Shown here piece after piece: positions 11,432 through 23,718 of a stretch of 64,000 bases of DNA. The stretch is taken from the NCBI RefSeq assembly GCF_008831285.2, contig NC_045139.1:32895706-32959705 (forward strand), in the 5' to 3' direction. A program made the position numbers and the translations under genes. Source of the DNA: Nymphaea colorata. Lineage: Eukaryota > Streptophyta > Magnoliopsida > Nymphaeales > Nymphaeaceae. Every line of letters begins with the position of its first letter. Within the stretch, counting starts at the first letter, position 1. The notes beneath the pieces were generated by a model. The model saw only the letters and a list, made by a program, of their open reading frames with translations. It was not told the origin of the DNA and ran no database searches.

Positions 11432-13524
11432 GCTTCTAGGTGAGCAAACTGGTTTTTTGGTCTGTATTTTATGCGAGGTAGATGTTATTGTCTACATCTA
11501 AAAGGTTGTCATGTGTTTAGGTAGCCATTCATCGATATCCGATTTATTACTTGTAATTTTGTTTTATGTTCTATGTGGTTTATTCTTGTGTTGGAAAACA
11601 TTTTTTTTAATTGCTGATAAGTTATTTTTATGCTGCAGTTACCTGGTGCTTACGAATCAGACTACTTATGAACTTGTCAGGAGGCGGCGTATTCCATACC
11701 TCAGGTATCATATGTTAAATTAACTGCATAATTGACTATGGCTAGCTACTTAATGCTTTATGCACATACATGAACTTGTGTGTGCATTTACAAGTGCTTG
11801 TACTTTTCCATCAGGCTTATGTAGTTGCAGAAGAAATCATACTGGGGACAACTTGATAGGTCTAAAGAGAAGGAAGGTGGACACTTCAATAGATTTGAAA
11901 GAGAGAGGGAAGATGGATAATTCAGTGGATTTTGAAAGCTACATTTTCGAAGTGCTCCTATTTTCCTTTTCTTTTGATAGTTAGTAAGTGTTTAGAACAT
12001 TTTGAAATGTTCGTAGGAGCTGTAGTTGTTAGCCTCCTCTCTCTTTCTCCCTCTGTTGTGAGGTCTTCCCGGCATGGGAGCAGCAAAAATCTATAAGCAT
12101 TTGGGAGGATGGGTTTTGATGCCAGATGCCCATCTTTATATAGGAGTTTTACGATTGGACACACTTCTAGGCCCAGATATTCCAGCAGTTTCTTGTGCCA
12201 GCATATCTTGGTCAAAAGATGGCAGGACCGTGCTGTTTAGTCGATGTGATTGGCATGGAAGCTAGCTGTCACATCCTCAGAAAGGTTATGAAACCTTAGC
12301 AAAATTGCTTGACCATTAAGCACAACTACGCAATGTGGGAATCATGCTTTGTTTATCTCATGGTGGTCACTTCATTGATCTAACCCTCTGCTGCAACTGT
12401 CCTTGACTGTCCTCCCATTCTTACGAAGTTCCTCGTGTACTCTGTGGTTTTCTTCCTTTCAGCTTGCCTCTGCTTCTGCTTTTGGAGGACGTAGTTATAG
12501 CAGTAGACATGAAAAAAGGTTGAAAGAGGCGGGTTTGCTGCAAATGCTACAAGTGTAGGTACGGTATGCTTCCCATGGAGCATACTTTGGAAGCAAGAAG
12601 AGTGATAGTTTGGAAGTGCACGAAAAAGCATGCTTATGGAGGAATGTCACACTTTGCAGTAGGGGAAGCATGCTTCCCTCAGATGGGGGACAAACATTCC
12701 CAAATTATTCTCATCTCACTTGGATGGGAATGCTTCTGCAAGTGGCCCCAAATTATTCTCATTCCCAAATTATCTGTAAAATTGGTTTCTTGTTATTAGA
12801 GTGTCATTTATATATATATATATATGGACGCTGCTTCTATTGAGAGAGTTAATCAGAAAAAAGTACAGTTGTTTGAGCAGTCCTCCTAGTCGCTAGTTAC
12901 CGTATATATTTTGATGACAAGTTGTGACTTGTTTTCAGTTGTTTAATGATCACTTATATCATTTGATCATTTGAAACCCTAATTTTGATGTTTCATTTTT
13001 TAGTTTCTCTATGATAAGTTGTATTTTTTTCTTAGTTAAGATGGCATGATAATTTTTCCTTCTTACTGGCTTTTCAGTCGCTTTTAGTTTGTTTCTTATC
13101 ATGTTTCCTTTTCAGCTACCTGCTGTCTCCAATTGTCTCCCTGCTTGCCGTTTTCTGCTTCCTAAAATTTTTGCAATACCTTTCTTCCTGCTTCAGTTTT
13201 CAAATTGGCTCTCCTTTCTGCTTCACCAGTTGGGCAACTTCCTGAAAGTAAAACCACAATGTAAAAAGTATTGAAAACGTCTCACACTAGTCGCTGAATG
13301 TCCAACTTTGCAGCTTATTTAAATAACCTTCTCTTGTTTGAAATGACAGAGGCATACCAGACAGAGTTTATCCATTTAGTGAAGGTATCTGCAGAAACCT
13401 GTTCAACTTCTGCTGCTCGTGCAGCAAAGGCTATATCCTAGAAGCAGTGCCAACTGCTGAAGAAATTGAAGCCCAGGCAAGACCATATACATGTTGGGAT
13501 GTCATGGCTTGCCGTTGCTGTTGA
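2074..13524 (+). CDS. PAT10: DHHC-type protein S-acyltransferase, PAT10-like (5' partial)
   Basis: Membrane enzyme that attaches palmitate to cysteines of target proteins. The Arabidopsis PAT10 family acts at Golgi and tonoplast. Nine exons join in frame: 2074-2148, 2245-2307, 2472-2609, 3017-3050, 9198-9307, 10327-10413, 10594-10677, 11639-11704 and 13350-13524 (277 codons with stop). The first encodes a membrane helix ending in YTSCSSPG. The next include MDLYPPGS, then the Cys-rich [18 protein letters not shown], with DHHC and [11 protein letters not shown] in exon 9198-9307. Two further helices follow ([11 protein letters not shown] and [20 protein letters not shown]), then [19 protein letters not shown] and a C-terminal end [10 protein letters not shown]. 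The catalytic Cys of DHHC is present and the frame is open. The N-terminal exon lies outside the window. The acceptor of exon 2472 is the weakest call. The ortholog assignment rests on remembered similarity across the whole length. Confidence 0.88.
4350..4734. mobile_element. MITE, 'ctaagtcacatg' TIR family, copy 1
   Basis: The left end reads atatgctaagtcacatg. The right end is its inverse (catgtgacttagccaatat) with one or two changes. The ends are followed inward by GTACCC/GGGTAC-rich subterminal words. About 385 bp, AT-rich core, no coding capacity. It belongs to the same family as the element at 5810-6172 (shared ctaagtcaca/ctatgtcaca ends and gggtacgg-like subterminal words). Non-autonomous DNA transposon; superfamily not resolved. 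Confidence 0.6.
4857..4946. repeat. Perfect 45-bp tandem duplication
   Basis: The unit beginning aggtcttgccaatgaatt and ending ctcatcgtg occurs twice, head to tail (4857-4901 and 4902-4946), with no mismatch seen. Intronic. Perfect identity suggests a recent event. Confidence 0.9.
5810..6172. mobile_element. MITE, 'ctatgtcacacgg' TIR family, copy 2
   Basis: The left terminus tacaagctatgtcacacgg is matched by an inverted right terminus (ccgtgtgacatagctta). Subterminal DNA is rich in gtgtc/ccgtatcc words. It is 363 bp with an AT-rich core and no coding capacity. It sits inside the left LTR of the LTR fossil, so it is younger than that insertion. Related to 4350-4734. Confidence 0.65.
6482..6735. 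mobile_element. Foldback (inverted-repeat) element
   Basis: The arm around 6541-6583 (ctttaaaacc...cttagaatttataaat) is repeated inverted at about 6686-6733. The middle (6612-6668) is a near-perfect hairpin of catggatcacaacccctttct against its inverse. Non-coding, AT-rich, and nested in the LTR fossil. The transcribed strand would form a long hairpin. Confidence 0.6.
11388..11431. repeat. (CA)n(TA)n microsatellite
   Basis: Compound dinucleotide repeat: CA units followed directly by TA units, inside the PAT10 intron 10678-11638. A shorter (TA)n lies near 12800-12825 and a (CA)n near 13828-13841. Confidence 0.9.
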
Positions 13525-14315
13525 TCCTATGCATCTTTGTATCATAATCTTGTCACGAGAGCAAAGTAGCGATCCTTCTTGGGTTCTTACGAGCTAAAGC
13601 ATTTTTTATGCTAGCTTTTTTTGGTTGGCAGTGTGGCCATGTTTATTATTATTTTTTCTGTTTCCTGTTTATTTCCTCTTCAATCATGGAAGTTTTGAGT
13701 GTAAGCTGCTTGGATTCCTGCAGAATTGTTGCAGAGATAATTTATCAGAACATGCTTTTTCATATTTTATAGTCTACGAGCTCAAATTTCTCTGCCTTCT
13801 TTTTGTTCATGGCGGCAATGTATATACACACACACACACACCTGCGCACTTGCACGCACACATGCATGACAGATATATTGCTCCTGACCCCCTTATTGGT
13901 TAGGTCCCATTTGAGATCTCACCCTAAAAAATGGTTGTTTCCATTTTAACATGAGTTTCAGGTTTATCGTGTCTTATGTGGCAGAAAGCATTCCTGAGAT
14001 CAGTTTTCCATTTTTTTAACAGGTGAAAAGTAAGCAACATGGGTTACATTTAAAAACTCAAAGTTCGTCACTAGAACTAGTTTGGTCCAGTGCATGCTTC
14101 TTATTGTGCGAGTATTAAAACAAATTCACAAACTTAAAATGGAAACAAACATCATCTTCTGTCAAAACTAATACATTTTATGCATAACATTCTAAAATAT
14201 GTGTACTCAGTAAATATGAAGTCCATGTGCACTAATTAACAACGATTTACAAATTAATGCAGAAGTCCCTGAATGGTGACTCAAACAAGATGGAGACCAG
14301 GAACTACTAGCCTGG
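13525..14315. other. PAT10 3' flank and spacer
   Basis: Probable 3' UTR followed by non-coding spacer. Contains a short (CA)n at about 13828-13841. No gene seen. Confidence 0.5.
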
Positions 14316-14818
14316 GCCGTCCGATCTGGCACCACTGCAGATTTTTCTTTTAAAAAAGAGAGACACTAAACAAACTTGAGCGTCTTTCTCTCCCTCTGCC
14401 TCTTCCCCTGACTTCCTTGAACCTCCAAAAATAAGCTTGCCAGATGATTTGTGGAATGCAGGTATGGAGCTCATGGGCTGACTTTCTGGGGTTCAGGGGA
14501 AAAAGGAGAGAGAGGGAGACGCGTCTTTCTCTCATTTTTAAAAGAGAGATATGGGCCTCAGGGACAAAGCCAGGGGGCCGGTAGGGGACTTGGTCTTCTC
14601 TATTTTTTAAAAATTTACATGTAAATTTAAAAAAAAAATATTTATCTCATGAAAAACTTTCGAAGATCATATTTATGTCACTGTTAAAAGAAAGAAGGAT
14701 AAAAATTTAAAAAAATATATTTTAACTCTTGTTAAAATTTTGAAACTATAATTTAGCATTTCTCATGAAAAATTCTTGGCTCCGCTCCTGAGCCGTATGG
14801 CGCCAGATTGAACGGCCA
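14316..14818. mobile_element. TIR element hosting two nested repeats
   Basis: The outer ends are inverted copies: left gggccgtccgatctggcacc (14315-14334) against the inverse of ggcgccagattgaacggcc near 14799-14817. Inside are an imperfect foldback of about 200 bp (14340-14550; arms rich in gtctttctctc and gagagagagg) and an 'aaagccaggggg...ggctccgctcctg' dispersed repeat (14566-14790). No coding capacity. Nesting order (outer first) is inferred. Confidence 0.5.
14566..14790. repeat. Dispersed 'ggcggagcca' repeat, copy 1
   Basis: Begins agggacaaagccaggggg and ends ttggctccgctcctga. The AT-rich middle carries the words aaatttacatgtaaattt and gaaactataattt, which recur in the copies at 22668, 35040, 50616 and 51365. 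Non-coding. Confidence 0.55.
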
Positions 14819-15585
14819 GTCACTTAATTCAAAGTTGACCATTTACATTCCTCCTCATTTTTCCTGCTGCTTGCCCGTTGTTTGCTTCTTGCTCATTCTC
14901 ACCGAGATGATGCTTTGAGATCTTAATTTCAGTTAGACTCCAAAAGGAATCACTTGGTGTTGCACTAACCAACAAGTGTGTGGCCCTCCGAGTGTTGGGC
15001 AGCGCCCAACTTCTAAGTAGGAAGTTGGAGATCTTCCGGGTCAAAACTTCAATGAAATCTTTTGCAAAAAACACAACTAATTTTTTGTGGTATAACAAGA
15101 AAACACTTCAATTTTTTACTGTTTGGCTGTTCAATAAAAAATAAATAAAAAAACCTTAAAATTTATTTCATTTACCTGTCTCCTTCAACCGCCTCTTTTG
15201 TGTGCGCCTCTTTTTGTGTGTCCCCTCACAGCAAAAATGGTGTCTCTAAAAAAGCTGCTCCCTTACCCAATTTTTATAAATTAATCACTGTGTCTGCCTG
15301 TTAATGCAGATTAATACTGATAAAAGGTGCCAAGAAACTAACATCCTTATCACGAATAAACAGCTAGAAAGAAGATTGTTATAACTTTTTTTTTTCAGAC
15401 AAACATGCGTTTATTCTGGTTGTTCAGATTCCTCAGTTGAAACTTACATTTTTTAGTCGCCTTACAAAAGTAAACTATGTGAATGCGGTTCCTTATCGTA
15501 GATAATATGGCTTCGATGTGTAAATCCTGCTAGGTAAGTGTTTTGAAATGAATGGACAGCTTTCTATGGTAGACACAAACATATA

Positions 15586-15697
<112 letters not shown>

Positions 15698-16129
15698 GTT
15701 CTAACAAGCACTAATCTTATTAAATCTGTTTTAATAGTAATAGGGTAGGGAGAAAAGGCAGGATGCAGTAATCATTTTTGTTAAGATTGGTAGACGTTAT
15801 ATATATATATAGTTTGTAGATTTTATTATCCAAGTTTGAATGGATAAATCATCCAATCACTAACGAGTACATGACTTGATGCATTGGATCAGACTATCTC
15901 ATGTGCCCTTTGCAATACATTGGGTGTCAATGATTGGAGGATCTTTACTTATATATATATATATATATACACACACACATGTATATATATATATATATAT
16001 TCCAGAGTAATTTTGTCTAAAGATAAAAGTCATAATCTTATCTCTAACATTTTTTGGTTGCCAAGTTAGTTCGAGGAGCTGAACTTCAAGGACTATTTTG
16101 CAAAAACTATCCAAATGGTGACAACTAAA

Positions 16130-16275
16130 TGACTAAATGATATAAATCAGGGCATCTCTGCAATATAGCCCTAAGGCACCCACCGTCTTGCAAAAACCTT
16201 AAAATGACTGACGAAAAGCGAAATAACGACTTTGCTTCAAAATAATAAACCATACAGGTTGGTGGCGTCTCGGGG

Positions 16276-16306
<31 letters not shown>

Positions 16307-16577
16307 GGGCTGCCGATGGTTGCCTGGATCTCTGGAGGTGCCAAGTTGGAAGAGGCGTTCCGTTGAACCGAGTCTCTTCCTTCCATCGAATTGCGGAGCC
16401 TCCAGCCTTCAATTGCTGTCATCGGATTTAACGTCAAACAAAGAACATGGCCTTGGTGGTCTTCTTTTCTATGTAAGATAGGCGGAGGAGAAGAGGAAGA
16501 CGAAGGAAGAGGGCAGCGAAGAGAACTGAAGGAGAACGGAGAAGAAGGGTAGTGGGAGGGAGTTAACAGAGAGAATT
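16130..16577 (+). promoter_or_regulatory. Upstream region and 5' leader of the 105-aa gene
   Basis: A (GA)n tract at about 16275-16305, then a purine-rich leader (gaggagaagaggaagacgaag) immediately before the ATG at 16578. The leader contrasts in base composition with the AT-rich spacer. No clear TATA box was identified. Confidence 0.35.
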
Positions 16578-19500
16578 ATGATTACCCGATCGAATTTGGC
16601 GGAGCAACTAAGAGAATACCAAACCCGTTCGAAGCATGATTGGGCGTCAATCTCGTTCTTCTCGACCACGGCGAGCACCACATCTAGGTGAGCTTGGTTT
16701 CAGCATTGGAGTACAAATTTGTCGGCTTTTGATGGGTAACTTTGTCGTCTTGTTCCTTGGATCGAATATCATTTTGGGTGTTCCTTAATTTGCTCGATTT
16801 ATGTTTTTTTTTTTTCTTTCCTTCTTTCTTGGGCAGTTCATGATTCGCGTTTCCTGCCATCATCCGAGCACCCCTTGCAGCCTAAGCTAGGGATGATTGG
16901 CACTTGTTCTTTTCTATCCTTTTTGAAGATTTCCTCTTCAATTATGGCGGCAAAAGAGCTGGTTTGACCTCCTTTTGAAATGCTAGGTCTTGCTATTTAT
17001 AGTTGATTTCAGTGTTTTTGCATCGAGAGTGACCCATATGAAGATCAAGCAACTACATATATACTGATAAACCGTTTCTTCTTAGCATTTTTTTCAGATC
17101 AAATATTTGAAAATACGTTTTTTTTGGAACTCGTGCTGAAACTCACTGCCGTGTGTTCTTGTTGGGACGAAATTGGTAATCCTCCTTGTGAGCACTTTTG
17201 CTTGTTCTTCAGTTTGAAATTTTATTCTTTATAGGCATATCGCACCTTTCTTTTTATTGTTGTGAAAATATCGATTGAAAGAGTATTCTACAAGATCATT
17301 TTTTATTTTTTCAATGGTAAGTTTAACAAGTTTTTTCATCTACTTTCCTCTTTTATAACTTTCGAAATTTTGTTGTTATCACGTGCTGACAATTGTCTAA
17401 TATGTGGAATTTGAGTGATGTCTAGATGGAGAAAAATGAGTGTGGTGCTTTATGAGAAAGTTATGGCCTTTCTATGCTCTGGATCTTGTTAGTTTGAACT
17501 TTGAAGTTACATTACCTGACTGTAGCCAGTATGCTACGGACGTTCACTATGGGTTGCTGTGGGCTACATAAGCTGAATACTTTCTGTAGTTGCATCCATT
17601 TAATCTCCTGTTAGCTAACTTGTTCTATAATCTGTGGCTGTTTGGGAGAACATGTTATGATTGGTTGGTCTATTCTCTTTATGGATATAAAGATTCTCAA
17701 AAAAATATCTTATTATTGGTTAGCAACATCATATGCTTAAACTGTACTTGATTAGTAACAGCTAAGGAAATTCAGAATGAACAAATATTCAGTTGTTCTT
17801 GGCTGTGGCAGCAGCCAGAGCTAGAAATCTAAGATAAGGGGAGACCAGTACATAGTAAAATGAAAAAGAAAAGTAGAAAACAGATTGCTAATTAATGTTA
17901 GACAGTTGAAGCATGAAACCAGTTTGGAATTTTTAGTTAAACTGTAATATGATTGATCCGATTTTGCTTCTTGGTTAGATAGAATGCCTTGAGTACTCCC
18001 TCATTCTTTTTCTCGTATGAATTTTTAATCTTCTCAATTTTTTTAGTATTATTTATGGCTCATCAGTTAGTTTGCTGCTGCTCAGGGGGCACATACCCTC
18101 CTTGTAATGTTGCTCTACCCCTGGGGTGACACATAGTTTTTGATATATAAGATGCGTACAACCTGATTATCAAATTTCAAAGATTCTTAGTTCTACCTGA
18201 GGTGTCCATTCTCTTCAGTAGGAAATTTATAGTGATGAAAGTTTTTTTCGGTGACCTTTCCTTGCTAGTTCATTTATGCCCCAACGTGGCCCATCTTTCT
18301 GTTAACATGAAGAGGTACTAAGTTGTAAATAAAACAGTGTGGACACAATATCAGTTTTGCTCACTGTTGTTGCATATTGGCCAATATATCTCATTGTATA
18401 ACAGCTTGCATAACCTTATTTTCGATTTTTTGTATGTTTAAAAATAATTTTAGTTTAAACTTTAATGTAATTCAAAAATGAAAATTTATAAACCTATATC
18501 AGCCCTGTATCATACGGTCAAGGGCTTGATATGGTATGTATCAACCAATACTAGCCGACACAGAGCGACTTTAATAACACTAGTCACAGGTTGTCTCTGC
18601 TTTAAGATTTTGAGTCTCTTCATCCACTTCTTGTAAGACCTATATTACCCTTAGTGCCTTCTTCTCTGTTTCTAATGCTGAAAATTTTGCTAGGATTTTA
18701 ATTAGTCATTAAAATCAAATTACTGACCCCAAAGCAGATAAATTTAGGCAGGTCCAGTAAAGAGAAATGGATCTGAATCCTAATGGGACTTGGACATGGT
18801 ATAAGCAACTGAGTCAAAATCTGAACCTGGGACCCAATAAGGATCTGGTGCATTAATAATAAAGTTCGAACTTATTCTTCTCAGATTTCAGAAATTCAGG
18901 TCTGAATTTGAGTTTGAGTCTAAATCTGATTAAGGAAGATCCAATTAAGTTGAATCTGGTACATGGTAGTCAGACCCAAAACCAAACCATTTTCATCTCT
19001 CAGTTTGCCCTTGACTTCCTTTCTGTGCTATCTGTGAATGACATCAAAGTTGTTGAAGAAGATGATCCACAAGAAGAAGCTGAATGGCATGAGAAGATGC
19101 TAATCTGATATAATTATACAGCTAGTTCAGTATTGAGGAGAATGCTGTGAGTTTTTGACCAAAGTTTTCCATAGTACGTGTGTAGTTAGAGAACTTGTTT
19201 GGGAGTTTAAGTGTCAAGTTTGTGCAACCTCTAAGAGCCTAAATGTTCCACTGCTGATACTTCATGTCCAGAGATGCAGCTAAGTTGAATTACTTAAATT
19301 ATCTAAAAACTGACGAAACAGGATGCAGGAGAGAAGGTCCGAGAAATTCAGGAAGCTTTTCGAAATATCTCTTTGATCATCTATCATAAGAATAACAGTT
19401 TATAGTTTAGAGAAGCCAAATCACATTCTTGAACTGTTTATTCCCATAAACATCTGATCTAGATTAACAAAATTAAAGACTTATCTAAATCCAAATATAT

Positions 19501-21512
19501 CTTGTGCGCTGGTTATCTTTGGCTCATTACCTGCATTGTGTAGGTAGGATGTTGCCATATAACATGGAATAAGGCAGACTATATTCCCTATTTTTTTTGG
19601 TTGATGCTGTTACGACAAATGCTATGATTGGAAATCCTCAGACCGAAGGACTAGAGGTATGTCATTTGTTGATCCATCTAATAGATCACATCTAGAGAAT
19701 GAAACTTCTTTTTAGAAATGCCATTTGTTGTACTACTATGCAAGATAAATCTCTACAGAAAATATCAAGTTCCTTATGTCCATGTGTCAGAGGGAACACT
19801 CATGAATGAGTAGTGAGAACACTTGCACATAAATATGAACTACTAATGTCTGCCAGACAGGGATTAATACTTTGGAGGAGGGGCCCAAAGGCCCCTGACA
19901 TTTTATGGAGTGATTTTTAGGGATTTGAAGCATTAAGGTTCTTTGATCAATATAGAATTATCTAGTAAAAAATGTGCTTGGGTATCTCTTTGGACTTCCA
20001 AGTGGAAGTCTAGCACATGGGATCACCTAGGAGCCTATATGTAACTATTAGGTGGGAAACAGTTAGCCATTTTTCTCTTTTTGCTTCTCTATTGTCCTAA
20101 AAAAGTTATGCATATGTGATAATAAATTTTTTTAAATGACATGGGTTCCTTAAATTGCTTTCTCCAGATTAATGTTGCAAATTTAACGTTTTGAAGTTAT
20201 TTTCTTGGTCTTAGCTCCAACTAGGCATTGACCTGCTTCATATATGTTTGCTACTACATGAAGTGTTAGTGGTGTTCTTGATATTCCCTCTCTCCTGGGT
20301 TTTAAAACAAGGAGGTGAATAGTGCGTGCCGTGTAATTTCATCCACCATTATCTCTTCTAGAGGAAACCATGGGCAGTGAAGAGAAGGCTGAACCTTCCT
20401 CAGAGAGGGGGAATAGATACTTGTTATTTCTATCAACTTAGACGAATGGAGTGAGGCGATACCTTCTTCTCATTCCAACCATTTGACACAGAAAAAGAGA
20501 AGCTCTTTTTCTGTTCAATGAGAAAGATGAGAAGTATTGTTCCCTCTTTTATTTTTTTTTTCCTTGATTTGAAGGAAAAGGGGGGGAGGAGCAAGAAGCT
20601 CTTATCTTTTAATTCTCTTTTGATTCCAGAAAGAGGGAGGTAGAGGTGACGAGTCTCCCTTTTGCCACTCTATGCAACAACTTGCAAGTTCAAGCTGCAT
20701 CCTCAATTGTAATAGCCATCCATCTCCAAACTCCCAGCCATGACCTTGGTGTTGTATAATGTTGTAATGGTTTGTAATTGATGCAGCTTAAACAAAATGA
20801 CCATATAATAGGTCTGTATCCAAGTGTCTAATTTTTAAAATCTGGACATGCTTGACCCTGCATATGAGCGTGCACTACTGAAACTAATATCTGTGTCCAT
20901 GCAATTTAGCAGGTTAGTAACATGAAGGACAGAAACCATATCCAATCAAAGACAAATGGTAGCCCATTGAATCACAAAAAAGCTGGCATTTAGAAAATTT
21001 GCCAGATCAGTGAGTCCAGTTATTATGCTGAATTATGTAATAAAATGTCCTTATTGTGCTCGGATGGTTTTGATTTTTGCCGTTGTTTTCAAGGGCTAAT
21101 AGAGTTGCATCATCTTGGCATGTCATGTTCTTATTTCTTGTGTGCATTGTAAAGAACAGTAGCTGAACCGTGTGAATTTGGGTCCTTAATGTTTTCCCTT
21201 GTGCAGTTTACTTTTTGGAGTGTTGACTTCTTAGTTTGTGCGACATATACTCTCTTTTAGGTGAAAGCTTTCATTATAACCTGTTTAAGATTTTCTTTAT
21301 GCAGGGTTGATGTCGTGATCTCAGTGATATGGGAACTCTTTATACTTGCATTTTTAGTGTTCTCGGCAGTTTCTTTGTACTTGAGGTACATGCGACTTGC
21401 ATTTTGCTTCATCTGTATCACAACTCTGTTGCTTGTAACCCTCAAAATAATGAAGAAAGTGAAGCAAGCAAGGAAAAGGAAGCGAAGAATGCTTCTACCT
21501 CTATCCATGTAA
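16578..21512 (+). CDS. Small two-helix membrane protein, plant-specific, unknown function
   Basis: Two exons, 16578-16687 and 21305-21512, splice in frame (phase 2, AG|G) to give 105 aa. Exon 1 encodes a soluble start, MITRSNLAEQLREYQ, then SKHDWASISFF. Exon 2 encodes two hydrophobic segments (about residues 42-61 and 66-86) and a very basic tail, KKVKQARKRKRR, ending in LLPLSM. The pattern of an LAEQLREYQ-type start, two helices and a C-terminal basic tail ending LPLSM matches a small conserved plant membrane-protein family that I remember but cannot name. The positive tail after the second helix suggests a hairpin with cytosolic tails. Donor ctag|gtgagc and acceptor tatgcag|g are good. The intron is 4.6 kb. 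Confidence 0.75.
16688..21304. other. 4.6-kb intron of the 105-aa gene
   Basis: Mostly AT-rich, with no assignable domain. Around 18480-18570 are atatcagccctgtatcatacgg-type words, and at 18745-18960 degenerate repeats of gatctgaatc/gaatctgg, typical of decayed dispersed repeats. A 66-codon open frame at 18908-19108 ends in an acidic stretch (VVEEDDPQEEAEW), but it matches no family I know. Confidence 0.5.
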
Positions 21513-21559
21513 AAAGGTTACAAAGTGGATCTTTAAGATGGTCCGGCCATTTTTGATTG

Positions 21560-23700
21560 AAGAGCAGGAGAATTTGTCACCCAGTTCCCTGTATAGTAGC
21601 TTATTTGCTTCAGTAAACTGACTACTTACGTGGGATGACACTGTTAGTTCCTGAAGCAGCCCAAAAATCAGAAGTGCCTTATTTTTTTGGTATGCACACT
21701 TAAAAGTGCATGGTTGGAAGCTGTTGAGGGTTATTTGCTGCAGTTATTCGTGCTTTCTCATGTGCTTTGCGAGCGGGAATTGGATATGCCTTGGCTAACT
21801 TTGTCATCAGGATTGCTTTTCCAGACACCCTTTTTTTCGTTGGTTTTTCCTTCTCTTCTTTGAAGATACTGTAGAATGATGCCATGGTTTTTCAAGTAAT
21901 ATGAATGATCCCACTAGTTTCAGCATCGTCTTCTTAAACACAATTGCTCCTCAAAGAAACTCCTCAGCATTTAAGATTATTTGGTCTATGTGATGTAACT
22001 ATGAAACTCTCTGCATTTCAGTAACAAATGAAAAACTCTCTTTTCAATCAATCCTACTGGGGGAGAAACGCCCTCTTTTATTAGATACCAAATCTGCACA
22101 GAATCAAGGTAGAACAAAAAAAATACAGAACAGGAAGTAAAGACGCAAAATCAAGAGTCCTCGAAACAGCAGTAGTTGGACTTCCTCAAGAGTAAGTCTA
22201 TAACTGAAACTGAAACATCTGGATTGCTGTCCAGGACGTCCTGCATTAATCAAAGTAGCAGGGTAGGAAAATTATCAAAAATGACTGGAGGGGCAGAAAG
22301 AAGATTTCTGATCTGCCCTCTCCAATTAACAAAGTGAATGACTGAATTGCGAAATGTTACGCATGACTAAGGAAGATCAATACCCAAATCTTAAACATCC
22401 AGAAGTCACATTGGTTCAGTAAAAAATGAAAGGAACTATGATGCCTTAGTTCATCGCTTTTGAAACTTGGGTTCGTGACGGCTGAGTTCAACCGACACTA
22501 TTGGATCTTGGGTTGGACAAAGTCCACATCACAGGCTCATGCTTTGACTGCAGGATAAAGTCTTCCAATCCACAAAATATATGTTGATTTCTTCCTCTAG
22601 TAGTAGGAGAGTTAGGAGAACCTGATTCATGCTTTGACTGCAGGATAAAGTCTTCCAATCCACATGGGCCCTGACCCCAACTTATTTTTTTAAAAAAGTT
22701 ACTTGTAAATTTTAAAAAAAAATTCTTGTCTTATATAAAAATTTTAAAAAGTAATATTTTGGTCTCTATCAAAATTTAGAAACTTTAATTCGTCCCTCAC
22801 AAAAAATTTCTATGTTTTTTTGCATCACAAGAAGTAACGCCTTGAGCCAGCAACTGGTTGCGTGCTGATCATTGATTCCACCAGTTCCTTGGGCCATTGT
22901 CATATGTATACATCTCCTTTTCTGCCTTTATTTTTTCCGCTAAAAATGCTAAGTGGTTTAATTGTATACTTATATATCTTACATTTCATTCAAATACGAA
23001 AAAAGAATTACAAAATATATGATTGAATAAGTACAGAATTATGTATATGAATCATTCTCACGTCCAAACAATTTATTTTTTTAGTTAAAATGCAAATTTT
23101 TATTTTTAAAAAATATAACTTTACACAATAAATCTGACAACTCATAACCCGTGTATATAGTACTTATGTCTGCGCAATTCATATATTCCATAAACTTTAT
23201 TTACCACATTGCTAACTTACTCCAAAGTTTTTCAGAATAAATTTACATAAAATTGTTTTTTACTAACGCGAAGGATTGCATTTATCTGGTTAGATTACTT
23301 AAAAGGAACATAATAAGTCTACGCTTCTCCGAAATCGTCTGGCTTCTTCTTGTGGTCTGTGATATATAAATGGTCCAATCAAACCGCTCGGTTCATCCCG
23401 TAGCGCCTCTTCTGTTTCCGTCCCGGAAGGAAGCGCGATACCTACCAATACCATCATCGAGGCTACTTCGAGTTCGACCAACTTAAGAATGGACCATGGG
23501 GTTCTTCTGTTTGCGAACACGAAACGGGTAGCACCCTTTTCGCGCTGCAGTTGCGGTTTCTGGCAGTCCTTTCCACGATGCCTTCAATCTCTTAGTTCTT
23601 CCGACTGTTGAGGTCGTGGTGGCTCTTACTTACACGCAACTCTATCCGATGCCTCTTCGCTTAAAGAACTCTTCGGAAGCGCGATAATCTGAGCAACTGT
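21560..23700. other. Intergenic spacer
   Basis: No gene seen. Contains a duplicated word of about 40 bp (catgctttgactgcaggata...) at about 22541-22580 and 22628-22667, and a dispersed repeat copy at 22668-22840. The part from 23280 to 23718 is GC-richer and is likely the promoter/leader of the next gene. Confidence 0.5.
22668..22840. repeat. Dispersed 'ggcggagcca' repeat, copy 2
   Basis: Starts gggccctgaccccaac. The AT-rich core is followed by ggtctctatcaaaatttag, actttaattcgtccctcac and aaaaaatttctatg. The same order of words occurs in the other copies. The right end is degraded. Confidence 0.5.
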
Positions 23701-23718
23701 TATTTGTTTTTGGTCGAG

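Noticed and set aside
12074-12265. 63-aa frame starting [13 protein letters not shown]
   Set aside because: Sits within a PAT10 intron, with no splice support or known domain; likely a decayed repeat.
18908-19108. 66-aa frame with an acidic end as an extra exon of the 105-aa gene
   Set aside because: Exons 16578-16687 and 21305-21512 already join in frame into a full family-like protein; this frame has no matching splice phase.
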